64,000 nucleotides of DNA from Streptomyces tendae (GCF_008632955.1 NZ_CP043959.1:6758001-6822000); one strand, 5' to 3'; counted from the first letter of the stretch, positions 25,037 to 35,300 are shown. The notes: generated by a model from the sequence alone, not told the origin. Numbers and translations are program-made.

Positions 25037-25909
25037 TCAGAACAGCCCGTCCTGAGCGCCCGTCCGCTCCTTCAGTGCCCTGACCGGCACCGCGACCCCC
25101 TGCCCGGCGGCGGGGACGAGCTCCCAGCCGCGCAGCAGCCGGGTGTCCAGCACGAGGACGCCGCGGTCCGTCGCCAGGTGCAGATCGGGTCCGGCGGCGG
25201 CCACCAGCTCGCCGCTCACCGCGCCTCCCGCCACCAGCTCGCCGACCTCGCCCACCGGAGCGGGCGCCCGGTCCAGGGCGAACGCCGCCACATGGTCGAC
25301 GGGGGCGAAAGGGGCGGGGTCGAGCGACTCCGGCCAGCCGCTCAGGGCGACGGCTCGCGCGTGCAACGCGGCCAGCTCACCCGCCCGTTCCTCAGCGATC
25401 GCCGGAAGCGCCGCCCGCGCCGCCCGCTTGGCGGCGTAAGGGATCCGGTCGGGCACCCGCAGCGCGGCGCGGAGGAGCTCCTCGGTGCGCCGCGCCGCCA
25501 TCAGCGGTCCGGTGCCCAGCCAGCTGAAGCAGACCGCCCCCTGCTCCAGCAGCCGGGCAGGACCGCGCCGCGCGGCGGTGATGCCGACCTTGGTCATCCC
25601 GGGCCCGAACCACGCCAGGTACACGCGGTACGGCCGGGGATCGTCCGCGAGCGTGTCGGCGGCCACCGAGTGCGCGCGGTCCAGCCGGGCGCACTCCTCG
25701 CAGCGCGCCCCGGTGCTCCGCGCGGGCACCGGGGCCCCGAGCGGGCAGGCGTTCCCCCGCGCTCCGACGCAGGTCCGCACTTCCCCCTCCGCGACCCCGA
25801 AGGCCACCGTCTTCCCCCAGGTCAGCGCCGAGCGCCGGCCCCCGTCCCAGATCAGCACGGGGCCGTCCGCCGTCCAGCTCAGCCCCGCACACCGCCATGC
25901 CTGTGCCAT
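25037..25909 (-). CDS. DUF2797 family protein
   Basis: A 290-residue protein of an actinobacterial family without assigned function. It has a likely metal-binding cysteine set early on (CVGARGNACPLG, then CEECARLDRAH) and a GIY-YIG-like-looking core YRVYLAWFGPGMTKVGITAARRG, LLEQGAVCFSWL. That segment resembles the beta-hairpin of nucleases, but catalytic residues cannot be confirmed by eye. ATG at 25909. The gene follows the HGxxPAAW-like gene on the same strand. Confidence 0.85.
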   Translation of the reverse strand: MAQAWRCAGLSWTADGPVLIWDGGRRSALTWGKTVAFGVAEGEVRTCVGARGNACPLGAPVPARSTGARCEECARLDRAHSVAADTLADDPRPYRVYLAWFGPGMTKVGITAARRGPARLLEQGAVCFSWLGTGPLMAARRTEELLRAALRVPDRIPYAAKRAARAALPAIAEERAGELAALHARAVALSGWPESLDPAPFAPVDHVAAFALDRAPAPVGEVGELVAGGAVSGELVAAAGPDLHLATDRGVLVLDTRLLRGWELVPAAGQGVAVPVRALKERTGAQDGLF

Positions 25910-26047
25910 CCCCGCCGAGCGTAGGGGGGACCACTGACAACGGGGCGCTGCCGCGGGGACGGCTCACGACCGGCTCACGTACGGACGTCCCGGCTCGCGC
26001 GTCCTCGCGGTCCGGAGCGACGGCCAGCCTCTCGGACCCCGGCCGGA

Positions 26048-26503
26048 TCAGCTCCCGGCGCCCACCGAGTCCGCGCCGGCCGACACGGGCACGGACGCCG
26101 ACGCCGACGCCGACGCCGACACGGGCACGGACGCCGACGCGGGTTCGGTCACGGACGCCACCACGCGCGCGGGTTCCGGCACGACCGCGTCGGGAAACGC
26201 CACCCGGCCCCGCCCCGCCAGCCGGCATCCCACGCACCGCGGGTGCCCGGCGCGGGCGCCGGTGTCGCGCACCCGCCAGTCCCACTGCTCCCGCGGGCGC
26301 GGCCCCGACGGCTTGCCCCAGCCGGCGAGGTGGAGGCCCCAGGTGACCAGCAGGGCGACCGCCACGACCACCGCCCCGGCGACGAGCAGCGGCCCGGAGC
26401 CGGTGCAGAGGCCCGCGCCGAGCACCGCCGTCCCGGTGACGGCGATCCCGCAACCGGTCCATCCGGCGACCGTGTGCCCGTGGTCATATGGGTGCGCGCT
26501 CAT
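26048..26503 (-). CDS. HGxxPAAW-like two-helix membrane protein
   Basis: A 151-residue protein. The N-terminal HGHTVAGWTG matches the HGxxPAAW family signature loosely, followed by two membrane helices (~15-35, ~38-58). The cytoplasmic part has a possible metal site (HPRCVGCRLAGRG). The last 35 residues are a low-complexity SASASASVPVSA tail encoded by a GACGCC-type repeat at about 26085-26145. Function unknown. It diverges from the MarR gene at 26.6 kb and may share its control elements. Confidence 0.75.
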   Translation of the reverse strand: MSAHPYDHGHTVAGWTGCGIAVTGTAVLGAGLCTGSGPLLVAGAVVVAVALLVTWGLHLAGWGKPSGPRPREQWDWRVRDTGARAGHPRCVGCRLAGRGRVAFPDAVVPEPARVVASVTEPASASVPVSASASASASVPVSAGADSVGAGS

Positions 26504-26541
26504 GTCTGCCCCTTCGCGCAGTCGGCGTTCCCCCGGACGAG

Positions 26542-26592
26542 ATATCTCACGTCCTAAGGGATTAACAACAGAAATATCTCACGACCTAAGGG
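26542..26592 (+). promoter_or_regulatory. Two 19-bp direct repeats upstream of the second MarR gene
   Basis: ATATCTCACGTCCTAAGGG (26542-26560) and ATATCTCACGACCTAAGGG (26574-26592) differ at one base and start 32 bp apart, three helical turns. They lie in the divergent promoter region between the HGxxPAAW-like gene and the MarR gene, in an AT-richer stretch, and are likely operators for that MarR protein. Confidence 0.7.
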
Positions 26593-26610
26593 AAAAGGGG
26601 AAGCCCCGTC

Positions 26611-27087
26611 ATGCACGTCACTCCGCGCCCGCCCGCCACCCAGCAGGAGGCGATGTGGGCGATGGACCGGCTGATCGCGACCCACCTGGTCGGCCAGCAG
26701 GAGATGGCCCAGCTCATGGGCCTGAACGTCACCGACGTGACCTGCTTCGGCTTCGTCATCGCGGCGGGGGAGGACCTCCTCACGGCCGGTGAGCTGGCGG
26801 AACGCGTCCACGTCACCACCGGCGCGATGACCGGCGTCCTCAACCGCCTGGAACGGGCCGGTTTCATCACCCGCCGCCCCGACCCCGCCGACCGCCGCCG
26901 GGTGCGCGTGGCCGCCGAGCCCGACGCGGTGGCCCTGGCGACCCGGCTGTACGAGCCCTACTACGCGCGCCTCGCCGAGCTCTTCGCCGACTACTCGCCC
27001 GAGGAGCTCGCCGTACTGAACGACTGGTTCACGCGCGCGACCGCGCTGGCGGAGGGCTTCCGCGAGGAGCGCCGCCGCGAGGGCTGA
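26611..27087 (+). CDS. MarR family transcriptional regulator
   Basis: A 158-residue winged-helix protein. The DNA-binding part reads LTAGELAERVHVTTGAMTGVLNRLERAGFITRRPDPADRRRVRV, with the DPADRR wing. It starts at ATG 26611 after AAAGGGGAAGCCCC. The 19-bp direct repeats just upstream suggest autoregulation and perhaps control of the divergent membrane protein. Ligand unknown. Confidence 0.93.
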   Translation: MHVTPRPPATQQEAMWAMDRLIATHLVGQQEMAQLMGLNVTDVTCFGFVIAAGEDLLTAGELAERVHVTTGAMTGVLNRLERAGFITRRPDPADRRRVRVAAEPDAVALATRLYEPYYARLAELFADYSPEELAVLNDWFTRATALAEGFREERRREG

Positions 27088-27196
27088 CGACGTCCGGCCC
27101 CGAGGCGCCGTGCCGGGTACCGAGGTGCCGGGTTCCGCCCGGGGTGCCACTCTGAATGAGATCGAACCGCTCGGGGACATCCGAAAGGTCGAGAAC

Positions 27197-27628
27197 ATGG
27201 CCAGCAATGTCAGCGGTACGCGCGGGCACGGGACCGGCTGGGAGGCACGGAACCCCTGGGCCACCAGTTGGACGGCCGCCGCCGCGGTCCTCATGGTGTT
27301 CGGCGGCATCATGGCGATCTTCGAGGGCATCGCCGCCATCGCCCAGGACGACGTCTTCGTGGCCACCCGCAACTTCACCTACGAGTTCAGCCTCACCGGC
27401 TGGGGCTGGGTGCACCTGATCCTGGGCGCCCTGGTGGCCGCCGCCGGCATGGCGTTGTTCACGGGCGCCGCCTGGGCTCGGGTGGTGGGTGTCACGCTGG
27501 CCGGACTGAGCATGATCGCCAACTTCGTGTGGCTGCCCTACCAGCCGGTGTGGTCGATCGTCCTCATCGTCATCGACGGCTTCATCATCTGGGCCCTGTG
27601 CGCACCCCGTCGCGAGTCCCAGGCGTAG
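27197..27628 (+). CDS. DUF7144-type four-helix membrane protein
   Basis: A 143-residue protein with four predicted membrane helices (about 25-47, 67-90, 95-112, 117-137). The WVHLILGALVAAAGMALFTGAAWARVVGV segment is typical of this actinobacterial family of unknown function. ATG 27197 is chosen over a longer upstream frame because GAAAGGTCGAGAAC precedes it. The potassium-channel-like gene follows at once. Confidence 0.85.
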   Translation: MASNVSGTRGHGTGWEARNPWATSWTAAAAVLMVFGGIMAIFEGIAAIAQDDVFVATRNFTYEFSLTGWGWVHLILGALVAAAGMALFTGAAWARVVGVTLAGLSMIANFVWLPYQPVWSIVLIVIDGFIIWALCAPRRESQA

Positions 27629-27666
27629 AGGGGGCGTCCGCCGGCCGGAGCGGCGCGTGGCCCTGG

Positions 27667-28155
27667 GTGGCGCAGGCGGCCGGGGTGACCGCGATGGTCA
27701 CCGCGTACTTCCTGCTGCCGCTGGACCGGCTGGGGCCACGCCGCCCGGTGCTCAGCTGGGTGCTCTTCGGTCTCGCCCTGGCCCTGATCGCCGTCCTGCT
27801 GCTGGTACAGGTAGCGCGGGTGCTGCTGGCCGTCCCGGGCGTCCGTCCGGGGCTGGTCATCCCCCCGCTGATGTGCCTGTCCGTGCTGGTGTTCGCGACC
27901 GCCTACCAGGGCCTCGCCCAGCACCCCGGCGAGATGCACGGCATCGCCACACGCCTCGACGCGCTCTACTTCACCCTGGTCACCCTCGCCACCGTCGGCT
28001 ACGGCGACATCACGCCCCGCGGACAGTCCGCCCGCCTGGTGGCCATCCTGCAGATCCTCTACAGCTTCATCTTCCTCACGGCCGCGGCCACCGCCCTGAC
28101 CAACCACCTGCGCAACGTGCTGCGCCATCACGGGGGACCGGGCACTCCGCCCTGA
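27667..28155 (+). CDS. Two-helix potassium-channel family protein
   Basis: About 162 residues. After two N-terminal helices there is a classic pore module: helix LVIPPLMCLSVLVFATAYQ, pore loop with the selectivity filter TLVTLATVGYGDITP, and helix LVAILQILYSFIFLTAAATAL. TVGYGD predicts K+ selectivity. No RCK or cyclic-nucleotide domain is attached. The start is uncertain; GTG 27667 is the first in-frame candidate after the upstream stop and keeps the first helix, with ATG 27694 as alternative. Confidence 0.85.
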   Translation: MAQAAGVTAMVTAYFLLPLDRLGPRRPVLSWVLFGLALALIAVLLLVQVARVLLAVPGVRPGLVIPPLMCLSVLVFATAYQGLAQHPGEMHGIATRLDALYFTLVTLATVGYGDITPRGQSARLVAILQILYSFIFLTAAATALTNHLRNVLRHHGGPGTPP

Positions 28156-28397
28156 CCACCGCCCCCCTGCGTCGCGCATGACTGTGACTGGCGTCACACT
28201 TAAAGAGCGGGGACCGCGCTCCCCGAACAACCGGGGACCCGCTCTCCCCCGGACCCCGGACGGACACCGGCGGGCCCACCGACCCCCGGCGCCTCGACCA
28301 CCGCTCGCGGGTCCCGCGATCCGCGACCTGCCGTCCCGCCGGTTCCGTCCGACGCGGCCCGCTTCCGGTTCCGCACTGCTCCAAGGGGTGTCGGCTC

Positions 28398-29795
28398 ATG
28401 AGCGGCATGGACGCAACTGCTCTCGACAATCTGCGCGAGGCCCTGCGAGGCCCTGTCGTCACACCGCAGGACGCCGGGTACGACGAGACCCGCAGCATCT
28501 ACAACGCCATGATCGACCGCCGTCCCGCCGCCATCGCCCGCTGCACGGGCACGGCGGACGTACGGGCCACGGTCGCCTTCGCCCGGCAGACGGGTGTCGA
28601 CCTCGCCGTGCGCGGCGGCGGGCACAGCGGCCCCGGCCTGTGCCTGGTCGACGGCGGGCTCACGCTCGACCTGTCCCCGATGCGCTGGGTCCGGGTCGAC
28701 CCGGAGAACGGCACGGCCCAGGTCGGCGGCGGCAGCCAGCTCGGCGACCTCGACCACGAGACGCACGCCTTCGGACGCGGCGTGCCGGCCGGCATCAACT
28801 CGACCACCGGCGTCGGCGGTCTCACTCTGGGCGGCGGCCACGGCCACCTGACCCGCAAGTACGGCCTGACGGTCGACAGCCTGATCGGCGCGGACGTGGT
28901 GCTGGCCGACGGCAGCGTCGTCACCACCACGGAGAAGGAGCACCCGGACCTGCTGTGGGCGCTGCGCGGCGGCGGCGGCAACTTCGGCGTCGTCACCTCG
29001 TTCACCTTCAGGCTGCACCCGGTGGACACGGTCGGCGTGGCGGTGACCGTGTGGCCGGTCGAGCGGACGGCGGACGTGCTGCGCTGGTACCGGGAGTTCC
29101 TGCCCGCCGCGCCGGAGGACCTCAACGGCTTCTTCGCCGTGATGTCCGTCCCGCCCGGCCCGCCCTTCCCGGAACCGCTGCACGGGCGGAAGATGTGCGC
29201 CGTCATCTGGTGCTACACCGGCGACCTGGACGGCGGACGCCTGGAGGACGTGCTCTCCGTGGTCGACGAGCCGGCCCCGCCCGCCTTCCACTTCGCCACG
29301 CCGATGTCGTACCCCGCCCTGCAGACCATGTTCGACGAGCTGGTCCCCAAGGGTCTGCAGTGGTACTGGCGGGGCGACTTCTTCGACGCGATCTCCGACG
29401 AGGCGGTCGCGGTGCACGAGCGGTACGGCCGGGCGCTGCCCACCGCCCTGTCGACCATGCATCTGTACCCCGTGGACGGTGCCGCCCACGACGTCGCCCC
29501 GGGCGAGACGGCCTGGGCCTACCGGGACGCCGTCTGGTCCGGCGTGGTCGCCGGCATCGACCCGGACCCGGCCAACGCCGACCTGGTCCGCCAGTGGTGC
29601 GTCGACTACTGGACCGACCTCCACCCGCACTCCATGGGCGGCTCCTACGTCAACTTCATCGGCGAGGCCGAGGGCCCGGAGCGCGTCCGCTCCACCTACC
29701 GCGACAACTACGCCCGCCTCACCGAGGTCAAGCGCGCCTACGACCCCGACAACCTCTTCCACGCCAACCAGAACATCCCTCCGTCGACCACGTGA
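28398..29795 (+). CDS. FAD-linked oxidoreductase, berberine-bridge-enzyme type
   Basis: A 465-residue flavoenzyme. The PCMH FAD-binding domain includes VRGGGHSGPGLCLVDGG, whose His is the usual covalent 8-alpha-histidyl site, and TTGVGGLTLGGGHGHLTRKYGL. No cysteine for a second covalent link is present there, so mono-covalent attachment is expected. The C-terminal BBE motif is DNLFHANQNIPP. No signal peptide. Such enzymes oxidise alcohols, sugars or secondary metabolites; the substrate is unknown and no biosynthetic cluster surrounds it. ATG at 28398. Confidence 0.93.
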   Translation: MSGMDATALDNLREALRGPVVTPQDAGYDETRSIYNAMIDRRPAAIARCTGTADVRATVAFARQTGVDLAVRGGGHSGPGLCLVDGGLTLDLSPMRWVRVDPENGTAQVGGGSQLGDLDHETHAFGRGVPAGINSTTGVGGLTLGGGHGHLTRKYGLTVDSLIGADVVLADGSVVTTTEKEHPDLLWALRGGGGNFGVVTSFTFRLHPVDTVGVAVTVWPVERTADVLRWYREFLPAAPEDLNGFFAVMSVPPGPPFPEPLHGRKMCAVIWCYTGDLDGGRLEDVLSVVDEPAPPAFHFATPMSYPALQTMFDELVPKGLQWYWRGDFFDAISDEAVAVHERYGRALPTALSTMHLYPVDGAAHDVAPGETAWAYRDAVWSGVVAGIDPDPANADLVRQWCVDYWTDLHPHSMGGSYVNFIGEAEGPERVRSTYRDNYARLTEVKRAYDPDNLFHANQNIPPSTT

Positions 29796-29903
29796 GCGTC
29801 CCCGTCCCGGCCGGGACGCGAACGGACGCGCCCGGTGGTCGCGGAGGAGGGCGTGCCGGAGACTGGGGCGCGGGACGGGACGGAACGACCGAGGGCCGCG
29901 CGG

Positions 29904-31034
29904 ATGGAGCGATACCAGCACGAGGGCGGCTCCCGGAAACTGCCGTGGGCGCGTTGCCTGCCCGCCGCCGTGCTCCTCGTCGCGCTCCTCACCGACCTCG
30001 TCTGGCCCCCGTTCAACACCTTTCCCCTCCTGGCGACCGTCTCCTTGATCGCGGCGCCGATGTTCTCCCTGGCCTGGACGGTCGGCAGTGGCGCCATCGC
30101 CTGCCTGGTCGGCTGGCTGCTGTCGTTCCGGGAGAGCCAGGAGGTACTCACCAGGGCGAACGTCATCGGCTTCACGACCCTCATCACCCTCACCGTCGTC
30201 GCGGGGTTCCTCAACCGGATGTTCGCCCGCGAACGGGAGCAGCTGCGGACCTCCCGCCAGGTCGCGGAGGCGGTCCAGCGCGCGGTGCTGCCGACGACGC
30301 CCGACCGGGTCCGCGGGCTGGCCGTGGCCACCCGGTACCAGGCGGCGCAGGAGGAGGCCCTGATCGGCGGCGACCTGTACGCGGTCCACGACACACCCCA
30401 CGGCCTGCGCATGGTGATCGGTGACGTGCGTGGCAAGGGCATGCAGGCGGTCAGACTGGTCAACACGCTGCTGGGCGCCTTCCACGCGGTGGCCCTCCGG
30501 CTGCCGGACCTGCCCTCCGTCGTCCAGGCCGTGGAGGCGCAGGTGCAGGACGTCAAGGCGCGCCAGGACGACGCCCCCTACGAGGACTTCGTCACCGCCG
30601 TCTTCGTCGAGATCCTCCCCGACCGTTCCGCGCTCCGCATGGCGAACCGGGGACATCCGGCGCCGCTGCTGGTCCACGCGGGCGAGGTGACCGTACTGGA
30701 ACCGGAGGAGCCGTCACTGCCCCTGGGGCTGGGGGACCTGGCCGGCCCCGCCGTCCCGGTGGACCGGTGCGAACTGCCTCCCGGTGCCACGCTGGTGATG
30801 TTCACCGACGGCATCATCGAGGCCCGCGACCGCGACGGTGTCTTCTTCGACCCGGTCCCGCCGCTCACCGGCCCGTTGCCCGCGGACCCCGGTGCCGTCC
30901 TGGACACGATGCTCACCGCCCTGTTCCGGCACACCAAGGACCTCGAGGACGACGCCGCGGCCCTCGCCGTCACCCGCCTGCCGGACGACGACCCGAACGA
31001 GAACACCCCGGCGCCGCCACGGGCGGCAGGCTGA
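29904..31034 (+). CDS. Membrane-anchored SpoIIE-type PP2C phosphatase
   Basis: About 376 residues. Three membrane helices at the N-terminus (~16-105) are followed by a coiled linker (AREREQLRTSRQVAEAVQRAVLP) and a SpoIIE/RsbU-type catalytic domain. Metal-binding motifs are complete: GGDLYAVHDT, IGDVRGKG, FTDGIIEARD and LEDDAAALAV. Such phosphatases reactivate STAS anti-anti-sigma proteins. ATG 29904 is favoured because conserved sequence starts there; GTG 29835 is an alternative. It converges on tRNA-Arg, with a shared terminator. Confidence 0.92.
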   Translation: MERYQHEGGSRKLPWARCLPAAVLLVALLTDLVWPPFNTFPLLATVSLIAAPMFSLAWTVGSGAIACLVGWLLSFRESQEVLTRANVIGFTTLITLTVVAGFLNRMFAREREQLRTSRQVAEAVQRAVLPTTPDRVRGLAVATRYQAAQEEALIGGDLYAVHDTPHGLRMVIGDVRGKGMQAVRLVNTLLGAFHAVALRLPDLPSVVQAVEAQVQDVKARQDDAPYEDFVTAVFVEILPDRSALRMANRGHPAPLLVHAGEVTVLEPEEPSLPLGLGDLAGPAVPVDRCELPPGATLVMFTDGIIEARDRDGVFFDPVPPLTGPLPADPGAVLDTMLTALFRHTKDLEDDAAALAVTRLPDDDPNENTPAPPRAAG

Positions 31035-31092
31035 CGCGACCGCCCCACCTCACCGCCGTCCGGCCCGAGAACCGGCCGGACCCGGAAACGCC

Positions 31093-31120
31093 GAAGGCCC
31101 CGGATTTCTCCGGGGCCTTC
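31093..31120. terminator. Bidirectional terminator between phosphatase and tRNA-Arg
   Basis: Stem GAAGGCCCCGGA / TCCGGGGCCTTC, 12 bp with a TTTC loop, between convergent transcription units. It can serve both. Confidence 0.85.
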
Positions 31121-31128
31121 GATCTGTG

Positions 31129-31201
31129 TGCACTCGGCAGGATTCGAACCTGCAACCTTCTGATCCGTAGTCAGATGCTCTATCCGTTAAGCTACGAGTG
31201 C
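31129..31201 (-). tRNA. tRNA-Arg (anticodon ACG)
   Basis: 73 nt on the minus strand. Acceptor GCACTCG pairs with CGAGTGC; the anticodon arm CTGAC-TACGGAT-style loop carries ACG; T-loop GGTTCGAATCC. CCA is not encoded. This is the substrate of the TadA enzyme encoded at 4.75 kb. Confidence 0.96.
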
Positions 31202-31350
31202 TTGTCTCTTCAGTTTTACCGCCGCGTCCCGGCCCTTTCGGCCCGCTCGCGGCGACAGGAAGAACATTACATGACTGCCGCCGCCATGTGAAATCCGTTA
31301 GCCCTACCCCTTGTGACCTGCACAAACGTGGGCTTCCGGGGGCGGCAACG

Positions 31351-31383
31351 ACGAAGCCCCGGCCGCTGGGGCCGGGGCTTCGT
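31351..31383 (-). terminator. Terminator of tRNA-Ser(GCT)
   Basis: Stem ACGAAGCCCCGGCC / GGCCGGGGCTTCGT, 14 bp with a short loop, directly downstream of the minus-strand tRNA. Confidence 0.85.
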
Positions 31384-31391
31384 CATCGGGG

Positions 31392-31482
31392 CGGAGGCGG
31401 AGGGATTTGAACCCTCGATGGGCTTTAAGACCCAAACCGCATTAGCAGTGCGGCGCCATAGACCGGACTAGGCGACGCCTCC
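31392..31482 (-). tRNA. tRNA-Ser (anticodon GCT)
   Basis: Class II tRNA of 91 nt on the minus strand. Acceptor GGAGGCG pairs with CGCCTCC; the anticodon loop CTGCTAA carries GCT; long variable arm; T-loop GGTTCAAATCC. CCA not encoded. Confidence 0.96.
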
Positions 31483-31660
31483 ATGCACAACCTGCTGCGC
31501 GCGGGCGCGAGTGGGTGGTGCGTGCCGATGATGACACAACCGCTTGGGGTGTCACCAATCGCCCCCCACGGTACTAGGCGGGGAGCCCGCAGGGCAAAGC
31601 CCTTCCGACCGGCACGCCGTCGTGGCGCAACGTCCCGCGCGCCGGCGCGTTGATCACGGC

Positions 31661-32160
31661 ATGACTCCCTTCGCAGAGCACGCCCTGTCCCCCGCCCCGA
31701 CCCCGGGCACCGTCCGGTCGCCGAAGCGCCGGTTCGCCGCCGCGGGCGCCGCCCTCGTCGCGGTCGTCGCCTCGCTCGCCGCCGCGCCCTCCCCCGGCCG
31801 TCGGATCCGCCCGGTGACCGTCTCACCGTCACCGTGCGCGACGCGGGCGAAGGGGCGGACGGGACCTACGAGGTGCGGTGCCGGCCCAGCGGCGGCAGCC
31901 ACCCCGACCCCAACGGGGCCTGCGCGGCCGTACAGCGGCAGACGCGGTGGGGGGAGGACGCCTTCGCCCCGCAGCCGCGGGACGCCGTGTGCACCATGCA
32001 GTACGGCGGGCCCGCCACCGCCCGGATCACCGGCACCTGGGCCGGCCGCCCCGTCGACGCGACGTACGACCGTACGAACGGGTGCGCGATCGCCCGCTGG
32101 GACCGGATGGTGCCGCTGCTGCCCGAGCCGGGGCGGACAGTCGGTGCACAGGGGGCGTAA
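31661..32160 (+). pseudogene. SSI-type protease inhibitor, apparent frameshift
   Basis: A gene for a secreted Streptomyces subtilisin inhibitor in two frames. Frame one (ATG 31661) gives a signal peptide with helix FAAAGAALVAVVASLAAAPS; the mature inhibitor is in another frame (from about 31800: DRLTVTVRDAGEGADGTYEV) and keeps the family's four cysteines and a CTMQ reactive-site-like segment. One base added between about 31790 and 31815, e.g. in the C5 run at 31791, would restore a ~166-residue secreted inhibitor. Either a recent pseudogene or a sequence error. Confidence 0.8.
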
Positions 32161-32377
32161 AGGTCCCGCGAAGGTTCGCGGGGCGTCGGCGCAGGCAGTC
32201 GCGGGTGCCGGGCGTACCGGGCGTCACATCGCCGTCACCTCACGGTGCGACGTCCGTCCCATCCGGCGTCGCGGGCGCAACCCCAGCCCTTAGACTCCCT
32301 CGCGTGACACGTTGCGGGCAGGTTGGCAAGATGGCCCGAGCGGTCGGCACGTCGCGGTAACAGGGAGGAAGCGTCTC

Positions 32378-35300
32378 GTGAGCAGCAGGCCATCCCGAGG
32401 CGCTGCTCGCCTCGCAGCCATACTGGACGCGCTTCCCGACGCCCTGGTGCTGGTCAACGCCAACGGGACCGTCGTCAACGCCAACACCATCGCGCTGGAG
32501 GCCTTCGAGGCGCCGGGCACCGCTCTGGTGGGGCGGGGCCTGCTGGATCTGCTGCCGGAGTTCGACAGCAAACTCATCCCCGGCTCCATGCGGCGGCCCG
32601 ACCACATCGACCCCCGTGGACGCACCAAGCCGACCCGGATGATCGCCCGGCGGACCGACGGGACCGAGTTCCCGGTCGAGGTCACCAGTGCGAATCTGGA
32701 GAACACCCAGCACACGTACGACAGTTACGGCTACAGCGGCGACGAGCTGCTGATGCTCGTCGTCCGCGACCTTTCCGGCACCGTCGACACCGAGGCCGAG
32801 CTGGCCCGTTCGCAGCGGCAGACGGAGATGATCCTGCGGGCCGCCTCCGAGGGCGTCGTCGGCACCGACACCGACGGGCGGATCGTCCTGGTCAACCCGG
32901 CCGCCGCCCAGATCCTCGGCTACCGGGCCGGTGAGCTCGGCGGCCGCGAGCTGCACACGCTCGTCCTGCACTCGCGCGCCGACGGCTCCCCCTTCCCGTA
33001 CTCCGAGTCCCCGCTCGCCGACACCCTGCGCTCCGGGCGCAAGCACCGGGTCCGCGGCCAGGTCCTCTATGCCAAGAACGGCGACAAACTGCCGGTCGAC
33101 CTGACCACCGCGCCGGTGCGCGACGGCGACCAGCTCGTCGGCGCGGTCATGACCTTCCTCGACCGCCGCCCCTACGACGCGCTGCTCCAGGAGAAGGAGG
33201 ACGCCGAGCGGGCCCACGCCGAGGAACTGGAGCGGCTCGCCGAGGAGCACGGCTCCGAGCTGACCGCCCTGCGCCAGAGCCATGTCACCGAGGTGGAGGA
33301 ACTCCAGGAGAAGCACGCGGAGGAACTCGCCGCGTACGAGGAGCGGTACGCCGCCCTCGGCGAGCGCGAGAAGGACCGCTACGAGGCCCTCGCCGCCCGG
33401 CACGACCAGCTGCTCACCCTCCTCGGCGGATCCCTGCGCGGCCCGCTGGACGAACTGCGCCGCGAACTGGCCGCGCTGGCCGCCGACGACGCGGGACAGC
33501 TGTGGCCCGAGGCCAACCAGGTCCTCCACCACCTCTCGGCCGGTTACTCCCGGATCACCACCCTCATCGACAACGTCCTCGGCTACCAGCGGCTGGACGC
33601 CGGCACCGAGCAGATCGCCCGGACCAAGGTGATGCTCGACGCCGTCGTCGCGGCAGGTGTCGACGGGGCCGTGGAGCTGATCGGCCCCGGCCGGGTGCAG
33701 TTCGCCGTCCACGCCCCGCCCATCGAGGCCGAGGTGGACCCGCGTCTGCTCGCGACCGCCCTCGCCCACCTGGTCGCCGACGTCGCCGGCGTCGACGCGA
33801 CCGGCAACACGCCCCTGTCGGCGGGCGGATACCTGGACAACACGGTCGTGGTCGCGGCGGCCCAGCGCGGCGAGGTCGTCCGCATCGAGGTGCGCGGCCC
33901 GTACGGCGGCGGCGACCCGGTGCACGAGCCGGTCGTGCGCGGCATCGTCCGGGCGCACGGCGGTGTCCTGCAGACGCACGAGGTGCCGGGGATGAGCGGC
34001 AGCGCGTTCGTCCTCGAGGTGCCGATCGGCGGCGGGGCGGGCGTCGTGCCGGCCCCGCGGCGGGACGCGGCGGTGCCCGCCGAGGAGGGCGCCGCTCCCG
34101 CCGAGCCGGCGTCGAGCGGCGGACGGCGCCGGGCGCGACGTGCGTCCGTCGACGCCTTCCTGGCGAGCGACACCCCGGGCGGTGACGACGCCCCCGCCAC
34201 GGACGCCGCGCAGCCCACCGGGCGGCGCAGGCGCCGGGCGGCCGCCGCGGAACCCGCGCAGCCTCAGCTTCCGGCCCAGGCGTCCGGTGAGGACACGAGC
34301 GGATCCGGCGGCACCGGGCGGCGTCGGGGCCGGCCCGCCGAGGCCGCGCCGGCCGCGGTGCGCGCCGAGGTCGAACTCGCCGGAGCGGGAGGGGCGGGGG
34401 TGTCCGAGGGCGCCGTCGTCACCGCCGCCGAGCATGCCGCGGGCGCCGCGGCGTCCAACACGGGGCTGGGCGGGACCGTACCGCCGCAGGGGGTGCCCGC
34501 ACCGTCCGGCCGACGTGCCCGGCGCGCGGCCGGTGACCAGCCCGCGCTGGCACCGGCACTGCCCGCGGCCGGCGGGACCGACGGCGCGCCGCAGGCCGGG
34601 GTCGCGGTGCACGTCCCGGCGCAGGGCCCGGGCCAGCAGCAGACGGAGCCGACGGGACGACGCCGGCGGGCGCTGGCCGCCGCGAACGAGCGGGCGGCTG
34701 CCCAGGAGGCGGCGCCGCGCACGGTGTTCGCGCTGCCGCCGGCCGGGGCGGACCAGGACGAGCCGACGGCACCGGCCGGACAGGCCGAGGTGGTGGGACA
34801 GGCGCCGCAGGCCGGGGTTCTTCCGGGACAGCAGGGTGCCGGGCCGGCTCCGCAGGCGACGGTTCCGGCGCAGGCGGCGGGGGTTCCGGGTCAGGCGGCG
34901 GGGGCTGTGCAAGGTGCGGGGGCTGTGCAGGTTCCCGTGGCGCCGGGACAGGTTGCCGGGGGCGCGCAGGTTCCCGTGGCGCCGGGTCAGGTCGCGGGCG
35001 GACAGGACGTTCAGGGGGTTCAGGCGGGCGGGCCGGTGATGCCGGGCGCCCTGCCGGACGGGCAGGCGGCTCCTCAGGCGCACGCTCCGCAGATGCCTCA
35101 GGCCCCGCAGGCAGCCCAGGCTCCGCAGATGTCTCGGGCGCCCCAGCCCGTCACTTCGGCGGCGCAGCCCGTGCCGCCCCATCCGCAGGTTCCCGGGTCC
35201 GCGGCCCAGCCGGTCGCGCCGCATCTGCAGCCCGTCGTCGCGAACCCGCAGGCTCCGCAACCCGTTCCGCCGACCTCACAGCAGGCAGCGGCCGCTCAGG

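Noticed and set aside
26085-26145. GACGCC-type repeat as an independent repeat element
   Set aside because: It lies within the coding frame of the HGxxPAAW-like protein and encodes its Ser/Ala tail.
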